Shown: positions 51,171 through 63,204, counted from the first letter of the stretch. The stretch: DNA of 64,000 nucleotides from Oscillospiraceae bacterium (GCA_022846095.1 AP025583.1:2604001-2668000); one strand, 5' to 3'. Notes: a model not told the origin generated them from the letters alone. Program-made: numbers and translations.

Positions 51171-52067
51171 TCATATCGTCCGCCTGTTCCGGTCGGACAG
51201 CAGCTTGACGCTGCGGGCGTACTCGCTGGGGGTCATACCCGTGACCTTTTTGAAGTGGCGGGAGAAGTAGTGCAGGGACTGGTAGCCCAGCGCGGCGGCG
51301 ATCTCGGTAAAGTTGCGCCTGCCCTCCCGGATCATCCGCCGGGCGGCCTCAATTTTCAGCGCGCCGAAGTACTCCATCACGCCGCCCCCGGTCCGCGCCC
51401 GGAAAAGCTGCTGGAGCCGGCTGCGCCCCACCAGATTGTCCCGGCACACCTGGGCCAGGGTGAGGGGCCGGGCCACGTTGGCCTCCAGATAGGAGGCCAC
51501 CCGATCCACCAGCTCCTCCCGGGCGTGCTCACGGATAACGCTGCCCGGCCGCTCCTCCCGCTCCCCCCGGCGGACCAGGCGCACCAGCAGCTCCTCCAGG
51601 GAGAGGGCGAGCAGCTCCTCCGCCCCGAAGGGGGCGTCCGCCCGCCGGGCCATGCCGGTGGTGAGGGGGTCGTCCAGCGGGGTGGAGAAGGCCGCGCCCG
51701 CCTCCTCCACGATGCGCCCCAGCAGAGCCTTGCCCGTGTCACCCAGAGTCATGACCCGCCCCCGGAAGAACTCCATGGCCGCCCCGGCGCAGCGGAAGCT
51801 GACCACCACCAGGTTGGGGGCCACCGCGCCGTTGCAGCGCAGGGCGTGGAACTCGCCGGGGGCGTGGAAGACGATCTGCCCCTGCCCCAGGCGCAGGCTC
51901 CGCGCCCCCGCCGCCACGTCCAGGTCCCCCTTGTCCACGTACAAAAACTCCCAGAAGTCGTGGGACTCCCCCTCAAAATAGTAGCTGCTGGCGTACTCAA
52001 AGTAGTGCACGGTGACGATCTGCTCCACCGCCAGGGGCCGCAGGGGGGACAGGGGTTCAAACGCCAT
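51171..52067 (-). CDS. AraC-family regulator (second of tandem pair)
   Basis: This 298-residue regulator has an N-terminal cupin-like sensing domain (HYFEYASSYYFEGESHDFWEFLYVDKG with a beta-roll to about residue 110) and a C-terminal double helix-turn-helix (residues about 190-290: LTLAQVCRDNLVGRSRLQQLF and NFTEIAAALGYQSLHYFSRHFKKVTGMTPSEYA). Its start overlaps the end of the upstream AraC gene by 11 bases. It lies between the transporter/GH112 operon and galE and should sense a sugar or derivative of this pathway. Confidence 0.92.
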   Translation of the reverse strand: MAFEPLSPLRPLAVEQIVTVHYFEYASSYYFEGESHDFWEFLYVDKGDLDVAAGARSLRLGQGQIVFHAPGEFHALRCNGAVAPNLVVVSFRCAGAAMEFFRGRVMTLGDTGKALLGRIVEEAGAAFSTPLDDPLTTGMARRADAPFGAEELLALSLEELLVRLVRRGEREERPGSVIREHAREELVDRVASYLEANVARPLTLAQVCRDNLVGRSRLQQLFRARTGGGVMEYFGALKIEAARRMIREGRRNFTEIAAALGYQSLHYFSRHFKKVTGMTPSEYARSVKLLSDRNRRTI

Positions 52068-52929
52068 CGCCGCCGCCCTCCTCCCGCTCCGCCCGCCGGG
52101 CCTTGCGGTACTCCATGGGGCTTCTGCCCTCCAGCTTGCGGAAGGACTGGGAGAAGTAGCTGGGGGAGGAGAAGCCCAGCATGTGGGAGATCTGGGACAG
52201 GGAGTGGTCGGTGTCGGACAGGAGGTAGCGGCTCTCCTGGATGCGGCGGGAGATAAGGTAGTTGATGGGCGAGACGCCGTACTCCCGGGTGAAGGCGTGC
52301 ACCATATAATATTTGTTTACGTGGGCCAGCTCGGAGAGCATATCCAGGGTGATGTTCTCCTTGAAGTGGCCGTCGATGTACCGCCGCACCGCGGCGCACT
52401 CCTTGCTGGAGCGGCGGTTGGGGGGCGCCACCGTCAGGGAGAAGTTTGTGCGCCGCATGATGCGCACCAGCAGCACCTCCAGCAGGTCCTGGCACAGGAC
52501 CTCGTACCCCGCCGCCTTGTTCTCGATCTCCCGCAGCAGACTGCGCAGGAAGAAGAGCACCTCCTCCCGGTCGGAGCGCAGGCTGACGCGGGCGTAGCGC
52601 CCGTCCTCCTCCTCCCCGGAGCGGAACTCCAGCCCTTCCACCCCCAGCACGATGTACTCCAGGGGGCTCTGGTTGAGGCTGACCTCGGTATGCTCCACGT
52701 TGGGGTTGACGATGATCAGGTCGTCCGGAGCGGCGGGCAGGGTCAGGTCGGCGATCTTGAACTGGCCGCCGCCCCCCACCACGTAGAACAGCTCGGTACA
52801 GGCGTGGGTGTGGAGCATACTGTGCCAGTCCCCGCCGTATTTGGCCGTGGACACGTACAGGAGCTTGGTGGAGCTGCGGTCCACCGGGCTTCCGCCCTCC
52901 GCCCCCAGCTCGTACCGGTTGTTGCTCAT
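52057..52929 (-). CDS. AraC-family regulator (first of tandem pair)
   Basis: This 290-residue AraC/XylS regulator has an N-terminal cupin domain (MLHTHACTELFYVVGGGGQFKIADL) and a C-terminal double helix-turn-helix (ITLDMLSELAHVNKYYMVHAF and SLSQISHMLGFSSPSYFSQSFRKLEGRSPMEYR). The ATG at 52929 has AGGAGGGG upstream. It is divergent from the substrate-binding protein gene, with both promoters in the 360-base gap, so it probably activates that operon and its own unit. Confidence 0.92.
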   Translation of the reverse strand: MSNNRYELGAEGGSPVDRSSTKLLYVSTAKYGGDWHSMLHTHACTELFYVVGGGGQFKIADLTLPAAPDDLIIVNPNVEHTEVSLNQSPLEYIVLGVEGLEFRSGEEEDGRYARVSLRSDREEVLFFLRSLLREIENKAAGYEVLCQDLLEVLLVRIMRRTNFSLTVAPPNRRSSKECAAVRRYIDGHFKENITLDMLSELAHVNKYYMVHAFTREYGVSPINYLISRRIQESRYLLSDTDHSLSQISHMLGFSSPSYFSQSFRKLEGRSPMEYRKARRAEREEGGGDGV

Positions 52930-52990
52930 ACGGTTCCCCTCCTGAACTTTATAAATCTTGCTTTCGCGCTTCCTAAACCGCCCGGTAGTG

Positions 52991-53019
52991 ATTATAATAC
53001 AGATCGCGCCGTTGTGCAA
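52991..53019 (-). promoter_or_regulatory. Promoter of the AraC pair
   Basis: Minus-strand TTGCAC (53019-53014) and TATAAT (52996-52991) with a 17-base spacer. Together with the plus-strand promoter below it defines a divergent control region; the 160 bases between are AT-richer than the surroundings and could hold AraC sites. Confidence 0.72.
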
Positions 53020-53182
53020 TCCGCGAAAAAAAGACAGTTGTACGCGCCCCCTTTTCCGCCATGGGCCCGGCGTATCCCCGTTATTATTTTAACAAGATGC
53101 ACAAAAGCCGGATTTTACACGCATTATTATTATCAGAACCTCCAAATTAGCAAGATCTCTAAAAAAACCGGCAAGAATATCG

Positions 53183-53210
53183 TTGATTCAGCCCTTGTAA
53201 GCGATATACT
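53183..53210 (+). promoter_or_regulatory. Promoter of the sugar ABC transporter / GH112 operon
   Basis: TTGATT (53183-53188) and TATACT (53205-53210) with a 16-base spacer. The leader of about 75 bases leads to AGGAGG before the lipoprotein gene. Confidence 0.62.
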
Positions 53211-53290
53211 TAGCTTAACCCGTGCGGCGGGCCGGCTCCACGGCCCGGGCACGAAGCTGCAAGAGATTATATTAGGAGGTAAAGAGGACA

Positions 53291-54688
53291 ATGAAATTCA
53301 AGAAACTGCTCGGCCTCACCCTGGCCGGCGCCCTGTCCCTGTCCCTGCTGGCCGGCTGCTCAAACGGCACCAGCTCCAACCCCACCCCCGCGCCCGCCAC
53401 CCAGGCGCCCGGCGCGGAGAGCCAGGCCCCCGCGCCCCAGCCCGCCGGCGACGTGACCATCCAGGTTGCGGCCCTGGCCTCCGGCTATGAGGACACCTAT
53501 CCCGGCATGTGGCAGGAGGTCTGCGACGCCTTCACCGCCCAGACCGGCATCAAGGTAGAGCTCACCCTCGACAAGAATCTGGAAGACGTCATCGGGCCCT
53601 CCATGCAGGGCGGCGAATACCCCGATGTGGTCCACCTGGCCACCGGCCGCCCCGCGGCCCTGACCGACCAATTTGTCAAGGACAACCTGATCCTCGACAT
53701 CACCGACGTGCTGTCCATGACCATCCCCGGCGAGAGCGGCACCGTGGGCGACAAGATCATGCCCAATTTCGTCTCCGACAGCTCCGGCACCAACCCTTAC
53801 AGCGACGGCAAGACCTATCTGGCCCCCATGTTCTACTCCCCCTGCGGCCTGTTCTACAACAAGGGGCTCTTCGAGGCCAACGGCTGGGAAGTCCCCACCA
53901 CCTGGGACGAGATGTGGGCCCTGGGCGACAAGGCCCAGGCCGAGGGCATCTCCCTGTTTACTTACCCCACCACCGGCTATTTTGACGCCTTCTTCTACGC
54001 CCTGATGTACGCCGCCGGCGGCCCCGAGTTCTTCTACGACGCCACCCACTACGCCGAGGGCATCTGGGACACCCCCGAGGCCCAGGCATGCTTCGATATT
54101 ATCGCCAAGCTGGCCACCTACACCAACCCCGTCACTCCCGCCCAGGCCAACAATCAGGACTTCAAGCAGAACCAGCAGCTGGTGCTGGACAACAAGGCCC
54201 TGTTCATGCCCAACGGCACCTGGATCGTGGGCGAGATGGCCGACTCTCCCCGTGAGGACGGCTTTGAGTGGGGCATGACCGCCATCCCCGCCGTTTCCAA
54301 CGGCGGCAAGCCCTACAGCTACACCTTCTTTGAGCAGGCCTGGGTCCCTGTCGGCGCCGAGCATCAGGAGGAGGCCAAGCAGTTTATCGCTTTCCTGTAC
54401 AGCGACACCGCCGTGGACATCTTTGCCAAGGGCGGCGCGGTGCAGCCCGTCTCCGGTGTGGTCGACAAGCTCTCCGGCGACAACGTAATCTTCTACTCCA
54501 TCTACGAGAACGGCGCCGAGCCGGCTCTGGGCTCCTTCGCCCCCTACGATTCCGTGGCCGGCCTGGGCACCGTGGCCGAGGTCTTCCTGGACCCCGTGAA
54601 CCAGCTGGTCTCCGGCTCTCTGACGGAGGCGGACTGGGTGTCCAGCATCAAGACCGCCAGCGACCAGATGCGCGCCAACCTGAAGTAA
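53291..54688 (+). CDS. Sugar ABC transporter substrate-binding lipoprotein
   Basis: This 465-residue binding protein of the CUT1 carbohydrate class has a lipoprotein signal (LAGC, Cys22), a Pro/Ala linker and the family features TGIKVELTLDKNLEDVIGPSMQGGEYPDVVHL and GLFYNKGLFEANGWEVPTTWDEM. It should capture the disaccharide substrate, by context galacto-N-biose or lacto-N-biose, at the membrane for the two permeases. AGGAGG precedes the ATG. A strong terminator after the gene would keep its transcript more abundant than that of the permeases. Confidence 0.92.
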   Translation: MKFKKLLGLTLAGALSLSLLAGCSNGTSSNPTPAPATQAPGAESQAPAPQPAGDVTIQVAALASGYEDTYPGMWQEVCDAFTAQTGIKVELTLDKNLEDVIGPSMQGGEYPDVVHLATGRPAALTDQFVKDNLILDITDVLSMTIPGESGTVGDKIMPNFVSDSSGTNPYSDGKTYLAPMFYSPCGLFYNKGLFEANGWEVPTTWDEMWALGDKAQAEGISLFTYPTTGYFDAFFYALMYAAGGPEFFYDATHYAEGIWDTPEAQACFDIIAKLATYTNPVTPAQANNQDFKQNQQLVLDNKALFMPNGTWIVGEMADSPREDGFEWGMTAIPAVSNGGKPYSYTFFEQAWVPVGAEHQEEAKQFIAFLYSDTAVDIFAKGGAVQPVSGVVDKLSGDNVIFYSIYENGAEPALGSFAPYDSVAGLGTVAEVFLDPVNQLVSGSLTEADWVSSIKTASDQMRANLK

Positions 54689-54725
54689 GCGCCGCTTCCA
54701 ATCGCATATTGACCAGTCAGTAGAC

Positions 54726-54765
54726 GGGCGGCGGTGAGTAGTGTCTACTCACCGCCGCCCCTTTT
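54726..54765 (+). terminator. Intra-operon terminator after the binding-protein gene
   Basis: A 16-bp stem (GGGCGGCGGTGAGTAG, three-base loop) followed by CTTTT. Partial read-through would give the usual excess of binding protein over permease. Confidence 0.9.
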
Positions 54766-54808
54766 CATGAGCTCAGAAAAGAGATTTGAGAAGAAAGGGG
54801 TTGAGAAC

Positions 54809-55684
54809 GTGAGGAAAAGCGGCAGCCGCAGACGGTTTTTAATCCTGAGCATCGCGCCGGCCAGCATCCTGTTCTTCATCTTTATGATCCTGCCCACGCT
54901 CAACGTGTTCCGTATGTCCCTCTTTGAGCGGGGCGCCTACTCCCCCGATGAGACCTTCGTGGGCTTTACAAACTTCACCACCCTTTTTAAGGATTCCAAA
55001 TTCATTCAGTCTATGCAAAATACCATTTTGCTCATCGTGGTGGTTACCATCGTCACCTTCTTCTTCGCGCTGGTGTTCGCGGGTATCCTCACACGGGAAA
55101 AGATTAAGGGCCAGAACTTTTTCCGCGTCATCTTCTATATTCCCAACATCCTCTCCGTGGTGGTCATCGCGGGCATCTTTTCCGCCATCTACAAGCCGGA
55201 GAACGGCATGCTCAACTCCATCCTCTCCATGGTCTCCGGAGAGACGGTGATGATCCTCTGGAAGGACCAGCCCATGGTCATCGTCAGCATTATCATCGCC
55301 ATGGTCTGGCAGGCCATCGGGTACTACATGGTCATGTATATGGCCTCCATGTCCGCCGTCAGCGAGAGCCTGTACGAGAGTTCCTCCCTGGACGGCGCCG
55401 GGCGGGTCAAGCAGTTTTTCCAAATCACCCTCCCGCTCATCTGGACCAACGTTCGCACTACCCTCACCTTCTTCATCATCTCCACCATTAACATGGCATT
55501 CCTCTTCGTCAAAGCCATGGTGGCAAAGGGCATGGCCGACGTGGGTCTGAGTTTCATGTACAACCAGAAGGACGCGGGCCTGTACGGCTACTCCATGGCG
55601 TCCGGCGTGGTGCTGTTTCTGTTCTCCTTCCTCCTGTCCGCGCTGGTGAACAAAGTCACCAAGCGGGACGTGCTGGAAATCTAA
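54809..55684 (+). CDS. Sugar ABC transporter permease 1
   Basis: This 291-residue CUT1 permease (MalF-like) has about six spans, starting FLILSIAPASILFFIFMILPTLNVFRMSL, and the EAA loop YESSSLDGAGRVKQFFQITLPLIW that docks the ATPase. GTG at 54809 is chosen, with AAAGGGG upstream. An ATG at 54767 lies just behind the terminator run and is a poor start. No ATPase gene is present in the operon. Confidence 0.93.
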   Translation: MRKSGSRRRFLILSIAPASILFFIFMILPTLNVFRMSLFERGAYSPDETFVGFTNFTTLFKDSKFIQSMQNTILLIVVVTIVTFFFALVFAGILTREKIKGQNFFRVIFYIPNILSVVVIAGIFSAIYKPENGMLNSILSMVSGETVMILWKDQPMVIVSIIIAMVWQAIGYYMVMYMASMSAVSESLYESSSLDGAGRVKQFFQITLPLIWTNVRTTLTFFIISTINMAFLFVKAMVAKGMADVGLSFMYNQKDAGLYGYSMASGVVLFLFSFLLSALVNKVTKRDVLEI

Positions 55685-55696
55685 GGGGGTGATGAG

Positions 55697-56587
55697 TTGA
55701 AGGAACATAAAAAGGGCATGTCCGCCGATATTTTATACAAGATTTTTATTTACGTGGTCCTGGCAACCCTGGCCATTCTCATCATCGTCCCCGTGGCCTG
55801 GGTCTTCCTGGCCTCCATCAAGGACAACTCCCAGTTCTACGGCAACCCCTGGGTCCTGCCCAACGGCTTTCACTGGGAGAATTTCGTCAATGCGTGGAAC
55901 AGCGCCAACATGGGCAGCTACATGCTCAACTCGGCCATTGTCACCGCACTGGCTCTGTGCATCCTGCTGGTCATCGCCCTGCCCTGCGCGTACGGCCTGA
56001 GCCGCTTCCACTTCAAGGGCCGGGGCCTGCTGAACACCTGCTTCATGGCAGGGCTGTTTATCAACGTCAATTACATCGTGGTTCCCATCTTCCTCATGCT
56101 CAAGGACGGCGACGCCTGGCTGAAAAACATCGGCATGAACGGCTTTTTCCTCAATAATCTCTTTGTCCTGGCGCTGGTGTACGCCTCCACCGCCCTGCCC
56201 TTCACGGTCTATCTCCTCTCAGGGTATTTCGCCACCCTTCCCCACGACTTTGAGGAGGCCGCCTACATCGACGGCGCCGGCTACGGCAGGACTATGGTCA
56301 GCATCATCTTCCCCATGGCCAAGCCCTCCATCATCACCATCATTCTGTTTAACTTCCTCTCCTTCTGGAACGAGTACATCATCTCCATGACCCTGATGAG
56401 TTCCTCCAAGGGACCCAAGACCCTGCCGGTGGGCCTTTTAAACCTGATGCAGACCAGCCAGTCCAAAACCGACTTCGGCCAGCTCTACGCGGGCCTGGTG
56501 CTTGTCATGCTGCCCACCCTCATCCTCTATATCTGCGTCCAGAAGAAGCTGACCCAGGGTATGACGGTCGGCGGACTGAAAGGCTAA
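55697..56587 (+). CDS. Sugar ABC transporter permease 2
   Basis: This 296-residue CUT1 permease (MalG-like) has six spans and the EAA motif EEAAYIDGAGYGRTMVSIIFPMAKP. It ends with the typical LTQGMTVGGLKG. The start is TTG at 55697 behind GGGGGTGA, 12 bases after permease 1. It forms a heterodimer with permease 1 for disaccharide import. Confidence 0.94.
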   Translation: MKEHKKGMSADILYKIFIYVVLATLAILIIVPVAWVFLASIKDNSQFYGNPWVLPNGFHWENFVNAWNSANMGSYMLNSAIVTALALCILLVIALPCAYGLSRFHFKGRGLLNTCFMAGLFINVNYIVVPIFLMLKDGDAWLKNIGMNGFFLNNLFVLALVYASTALPFTVYLLSGYFATLPHDFEEAAYIDGAGYGRTMVSIIFPMAKPSIITIILFNFLSFWNEYIISMTLMSSSKGPKTLPVGLLNLMQTSQSKTDFGQLYAGLVLVMLPTLILYICVQKKLTQGMTVGGLKG

Positions 56588-56596
56588 GGTGAGGAA

Positions 56597-56815
56597 ATGA
56601 AATTTTGGAAAGAGCACGTGGCGCTGCGCATAGCGCTGATGCTGGCCACCTTCGCGCTGGGCATTGCCCTCATCATCTACGGCTGGATGCAGACCGGGCA
56701 GCTCTCTGGCCTGCTGATCATGTTGGTGGGCATCGCTGCGCTGCTGTGTACCCTCTCCCTCTACAACAAGCCCTTTGAGGACCCCAAAGCGCCAAAAAAC
56801 AAGAAAACCAAATAG
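56597..56815 (+). CDS. Small two-span membrane protein in the GH112 operon
   Basis: This 72-residue protein has two hydrophobic segments (ALRIALMLATFALGIALIIYG and GLLIMLVGIAALLCTLSLY) and a charged tail (KPFEDPKAPKNKKTK). GTGAGGAA provides a weak ribosome binding site, nine bases after the permease stop. Its conserved position between transporter and phosphorylase suggests a role in transporter assembly or activity, but I do not know one. Confidence 0.75.
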   Translation: MKFWKEHVALRIALMLATFALGIALIIYGWMQTGQLSGLLIMLVGIAALLCTLSLYNKPFEDPKAPKNKKTK

Positions 56816-56830
56816 CAAGGAGCGCAGCCA

Positions 56831-59002
56831 ATGAGCGAAAAGAATCAAGTGAAGGGACGGGTGACCATCCCCACCGACGTGGACGTGGTGCCCGAGACCC
56901 TGGAGCTGTTGGAGCGCTGGGGGGCGGACGCCATCCGGGACTGCGACGGCACCGACTACCCCGAGGCCCTCAAGGGCGCGGACGCCAAGGTGTACTCCAC
57001 CTACTACACCACCCGCAAGGACAACGCCTGGGCCCGCGCCAACCCGGACGAGGTGCAGCAGTGCTACATCATGACGGGCTTTCACACCGCCGCCGAGGGC
57101 CCCCTCTCCATCCCGCTGATGCAGGGCATCAGCCCGGAGCTGATGCAGGTCAACACCCGGGACGACATTAAACGCTGGTGGGAGGTCATGGACCGCACCG
57201 CGGGCCTCCCCGTCCCCGGGGAGGCGTGGAGCTACGACGGGGCGTCCGGCTGCGTGGTGCTGCCCGAACCCGCCCCCTTCCACGAGTACACCGTCAGCTT
57301 CCTGGCCTACCTCATCTGGGACCCGGTGCACATGTACAACGCCGTCACCAACGACTGGAAGGATTTTGAGCACCAGATCACCTTCGACGTGCGCCAGCCC
57401 AAGACCCGCGCCTACTCCATGGAGCGCCTGAGGAGGTTCATCGACGAGCACCCCTACGTGGACGTGATCCGCTACACCACCTTCTTCCACCAGTTCACCC
57501 TGATGTTCGACGAGCTCAAGCGGGAGAAGTACGTGGACTGGTACGGCTACTCCGCCTCGGTCAGCCCCTACATCCTGGAGCGGTTTGAACGGGAGGTCGG
57601 CTACCCCTTCCGGCCCGAGTACATCATCGACCAGGGCTACTACAACAACCAGTACCGGGAGCCCAGCCGCCAGTTTAAGGACTTTATGGCCTTCCAGCGC
57701 CGGGAGGTGGCCGCCCTGGCCCGGGAGATGGTGGAAGTTACCCACGAGAAGGGCCGGGAGGCCATGATGTTCCTGGGCGACCACTGGATCGGCACCGAGC
57801 CCTTTATGGACGAGTTCAAGACCATCGGGCTGGACGCGGTGGTGGGCAGCGTGGGCAACGGCTCCACCCTGCGCCTCATCTCCGACATCCCCGGCGTGAA
57901 GTACACCGAGGGCCGCTTCCTGCCCTACTTCTTCCCCGACACCTTCCACGAGGGGGGCGACCCGGTGCGGGAGGCCAAGGAGAACTGGGTCACCGCCCGC
58001 CGGGCCATTCTGAGAAAGCCCATCGACCGCATCGGCTACGGCGGCTACCTGAAGCTGGCCTGCCGGTTCCCGGAGTTCATCTCCTACGTGGAGAGCGTGT
58101 GCAGCGAGTTCCGGGAGCTGTACGGGAACATCAGGGGCACCACCCCCTACTGCGTGGGCACGGTGGCCGTGCTCAACTGCTGGGGCAAAATGCGCTCCTG
58201 GGGCTGCCACATGGTGCACCACGCGCTCTACCAGAAGCAGAACTACTCCTACGCCGGGGTCATCGAGGCCCTGTCCGGCGCGCCCTTCGACGTGAAGTTC
58301 ATCAGCTTTGACGACGTGAAGGCCGACCCCCATGTACTGGACGGGGTGGACGTGCTGATCAACGTGGGCGACGGCGACACCGCCCACACCGGCGGCGCGG
58401 TCTGGGAGGACCCGGAGATCTCCTCCGCCGTCCGGGGCTTTATCTGGAACGGCGGCGGCTTCATCGGCGTGGGCGAGCCCTCCGGCCACCAGTACCAGGG
58501 CCACTACCTCCAGCTCGCAAGCGCCCTGGGCGTGGAGAAGGAGACCGGCTTCACCCTCAATTACGACAAGTACAACTGGGACGAGCACCCCGGGCACTTC
58601 ATCCTCTCCGACTGCACCGGCCCGGTGGACTTCGGCGAGGGCAAAAAGAGCATCTACGCCCTGCCCGGCGCGGAGATCCTGGTGCAGCGGGACAGGGAGG
58701 TGCAGATGGCGGTCAACTCCTACGGCAGGGGCCGAGCCGTGTACCTCTCCGGCCTGCCCTACTCCTTCGAGAACAGCCGGGTGCTCTACCGCTCCATCCT
58801 CTGGAGCGCCGGGCGGGAGGACGATCTGCACAGGTGGTTCTCCTCCAACTGCAACGTAGAGGTCCACGCCTTTGTCCAGAACGGCAAATACTGCGTGGTC
58901 AACAACACCTACGAGCCCCAGTCCACCACCGTCTACCGGGGGGACGGCTCCAGCTTCGCGCTGGATCTGGCCGCCAACGAGATCAAGTGGTACGAAATTT
59001 AA
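56831..59002 (+). CDS. lnpA: GH112 galacto-N-biose/lacto-N-biose phosphorylase
   Basis: The 723-residue enzyme has the size and layout of GH112: an N-terminal TIM barrel (GRVTIPTDVDVVPETLELLERWGADAIRDCDG ... to about residue 440), a middle flavodoxin-like domain (about 440-650) and a C-terminal beta domain. It phosphorolyses Gal-beta-1,3-HexNAc to galactose-1-phosphate and HexNAc. Asp317 in MMFLGDHWIGTEPF is at about the position of the catalytic Asp (near 313) of the B. longum enzyme. There is no signal peptide, so it acts inside the cell after import. AAGGAG precedes the ATG. GH112 also includes galactosyl-rhamnose phosphorylases; nahK and galE nearby favour the GNB/LNB type. Confidence 0.9.
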   Translation: MSEKNQVKGRVTIPTDVDVVPETLELLERWGADAIRDCDGTDYPEALKGADAKVYSTYYTTRKDNAWARANPDEVQQCYIMTGFHTAAEGPLSIPLMQGISPELMQVNTRDDIKRWWEVMDRTAGLPVPGEAWSYDGASGCVVLPEPAPFHEYTVSFLAYLIWDPVHMYNAVTNDWKDFEHQITFDVRQPKTRAYSMERLRRFIDEHPYVDVIRYTTFFHQFTLMFDELKREKYVDWYGYSASVSPYILERFEREVGYPFRPEYIIDQGYYNNQYREPSRQFKDFMAFQRREVAALAREMVEVTHEKGREAMMFLGDHWIGTEPFMDEFKTIGLDAVVGSVGNGSTLRLISDIPGVKYTEGRFLPYFFPDTFHEGGDPVREAKENWVTARRAILRKPIDRIGYGGYLKLACRFPEFISYVESVCSEFRELYGNIRGTTPYCVGTVAVLNCWGKMRSWGCHMVHHALYQKQNYSYAGVIEALSGAPFDVKFISFDDVKADPHVLDGVDVLINVGDGDTAHTGGAVWEDPEISSAVRGFIWNGGGFIGVGEPSGHQYQGHYLQLASALGVEKETGFTLNYDKYNWDEHPGHFILSDCTGPVDFGEGKKSIYALPGAEILVQRDREVQMAVNSYGRGRAVYLSGLPYSFENSRVLYRSILWSAGREDDLHRWFSSNCNVEVHAFVQNGKYCVVNNTYEPQSTTVYRGDGSSFALDLAANEIKWYEI

Positions 59003-59274
59003 CTTACCTTGGAGGATAAGGTGCATAAGGGACGGCGGGGGCAAACGGGGTAAGGAAGAAGGGAATTTTATCAGGGTGTCCCCCGGACACCCTGACCCCC
59101 GCCCTACGTCATTGCGAGGGCCGCAGGCCCGCGGCAATCCGTCCTATCCCATACCGTAGGGGCCGATGCCCTCATCGGCCTGCTGCTCCAGGCCCGTAGG
59201 GGCGATTCACGAATCGCCCGTCCACCATCCGCCGCCTTATCCCCCTCAATCGCAATATTAGCTTCTCTGAAAAG
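59003..59274. repeat. Cluster of REP-like palindromes
   Basis: No gene is seen. Four different palindromic repeats stand in series. At 59069-59106 is a GTAGGGCGGGGG-headed hairpin with CAGGGTGTCC stem (minus orientation). At 59107-59141 is the CGTCATTGCGAG ... GCGGCAATCC repeat known from many bacteria. At 59156-59180 is GTAGGGGCCGATGCCCTCAT with stem GGCCGATG. At 59196-59219 is GTAGGGGCGATTCACGAATC, the same as at 11982 and 12099. They lie in the gap between convergent genes. Confidence 0.85.
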
Positions 59275-59312
59275 CAGAGCGGGCGCGGATCGTACGATCC
59301 GCGCCCGCTCTG
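59275..59312. terminator. Bidirectional terminator between lnpA and the helicase gene
   Basis: A perfect 38-bp palindrome (CAGAGCGGGCGCGGATCGT and its complement) is followed by CTTTTC on the minus strand and by GTTTCT on the plus strand. Confidence 0.9.
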
Positions 59313-59315
59313 TTT

Positions 59316-62501
<3,186 letters not shown>

Positions 62502-62565
62502 GGTATCACCCGCTTTTTGTCAGGATAGTTTCATCATAGCGCGGAACGGGCCGGGACGCAAGGGA

Positions 62566-63204
62566 TTATCCCCAGTTGCGCAGAGCCACGCAGGCCGTCA
62601 GCAGGAACAGGGGCAGGAACAGGACACAGGCGGGCCACAGCGGAAGCCCGCCAATTACACTCCAGAGCAGCCAGGCCAGGAGGCAGCAGGCCACCCCGCC
62701 CAGCGCTGCGTCATAGCCGGCCCGCCCCTTTCCCCGCATGGCGGCCAGGCAGCCCACCACAAAAATCAGCAGCAGAAGAAGCCCGGTGCATACGACCGTC
62801 AGAAAGGGCTTCCAGCCAAGCCCGGCGGAGAGCAGGGCCGTACGGGACGGCTCCTTCCTCATGCTATGCCATATCATCCACTGCCGCAGCAGCTCCCCGG
62901 CGGAGAGATACACACACCAGCCCAGCAGCTTGCCCCCGAGTATCTGCCACTCCGCCCGGCCGCCGCTCAGCTCAAGGACAAGCTCTCCGCCCGTGGCCCA
63001 GCGGGTGAATGAGAGCACAGCCACATAGGTGGCGCTCCACAGCAGCACCCAGACATACAGCGAGGGCCCGCCCTCTTCCGCGTGATCGCCGTTCAGCACA
63101 AAATTGAGGACTAAAACAATATAGGGCGGGAGGGCGCTTTTGCCCCCCATAGCCCGGTACATCCGTCCCAGCTCCTCCCAGGCGGAGTAAAACAGCCCCT
63201 TCAT
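62566..63204 (-). CDS. ABC transporter membrane subunit (uncharacterised)
   Basis: This 212-residue polytopic protein has about six hydrophobic segments and starts MKGLFYSAWEELG. It overlaps the ATPase stop by four bases (ATGA). It is the membrane partner of the ABC ATPase in a YtrA-type operon. No export substrate can be deduced; relatives act in envelope stress or antimicrobial peptide response. Confidence 0.8.
   Translation of the reverse strand: MKGLFYSAWEELGRMYRAMGGKSALPPYIVLVLNFVLNGDHAEEGGPSLYVWVLLWSATYVAVLSFTRWATGGELVLELSGGRAEWQILGGKLLGWCVYLSAGELLRQWMIWHSMRKEPSRTALLSAGLGWKPFLTVVCTGLLLLLIFVVGCLAAMRGKGRAGYDAALGGVACCLLAWLLWSVIGGLPLWPACVLFLPLFLLTACVALRNWG

Noticed and set aside
56438-59137. 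An 899-codon minus-strand open frame opposite the GH112 gene
   Set aside because: It has a low-complexity Val/His/Leu/Gly translation with no motifs, antisense to a well-supported GH112 gene.
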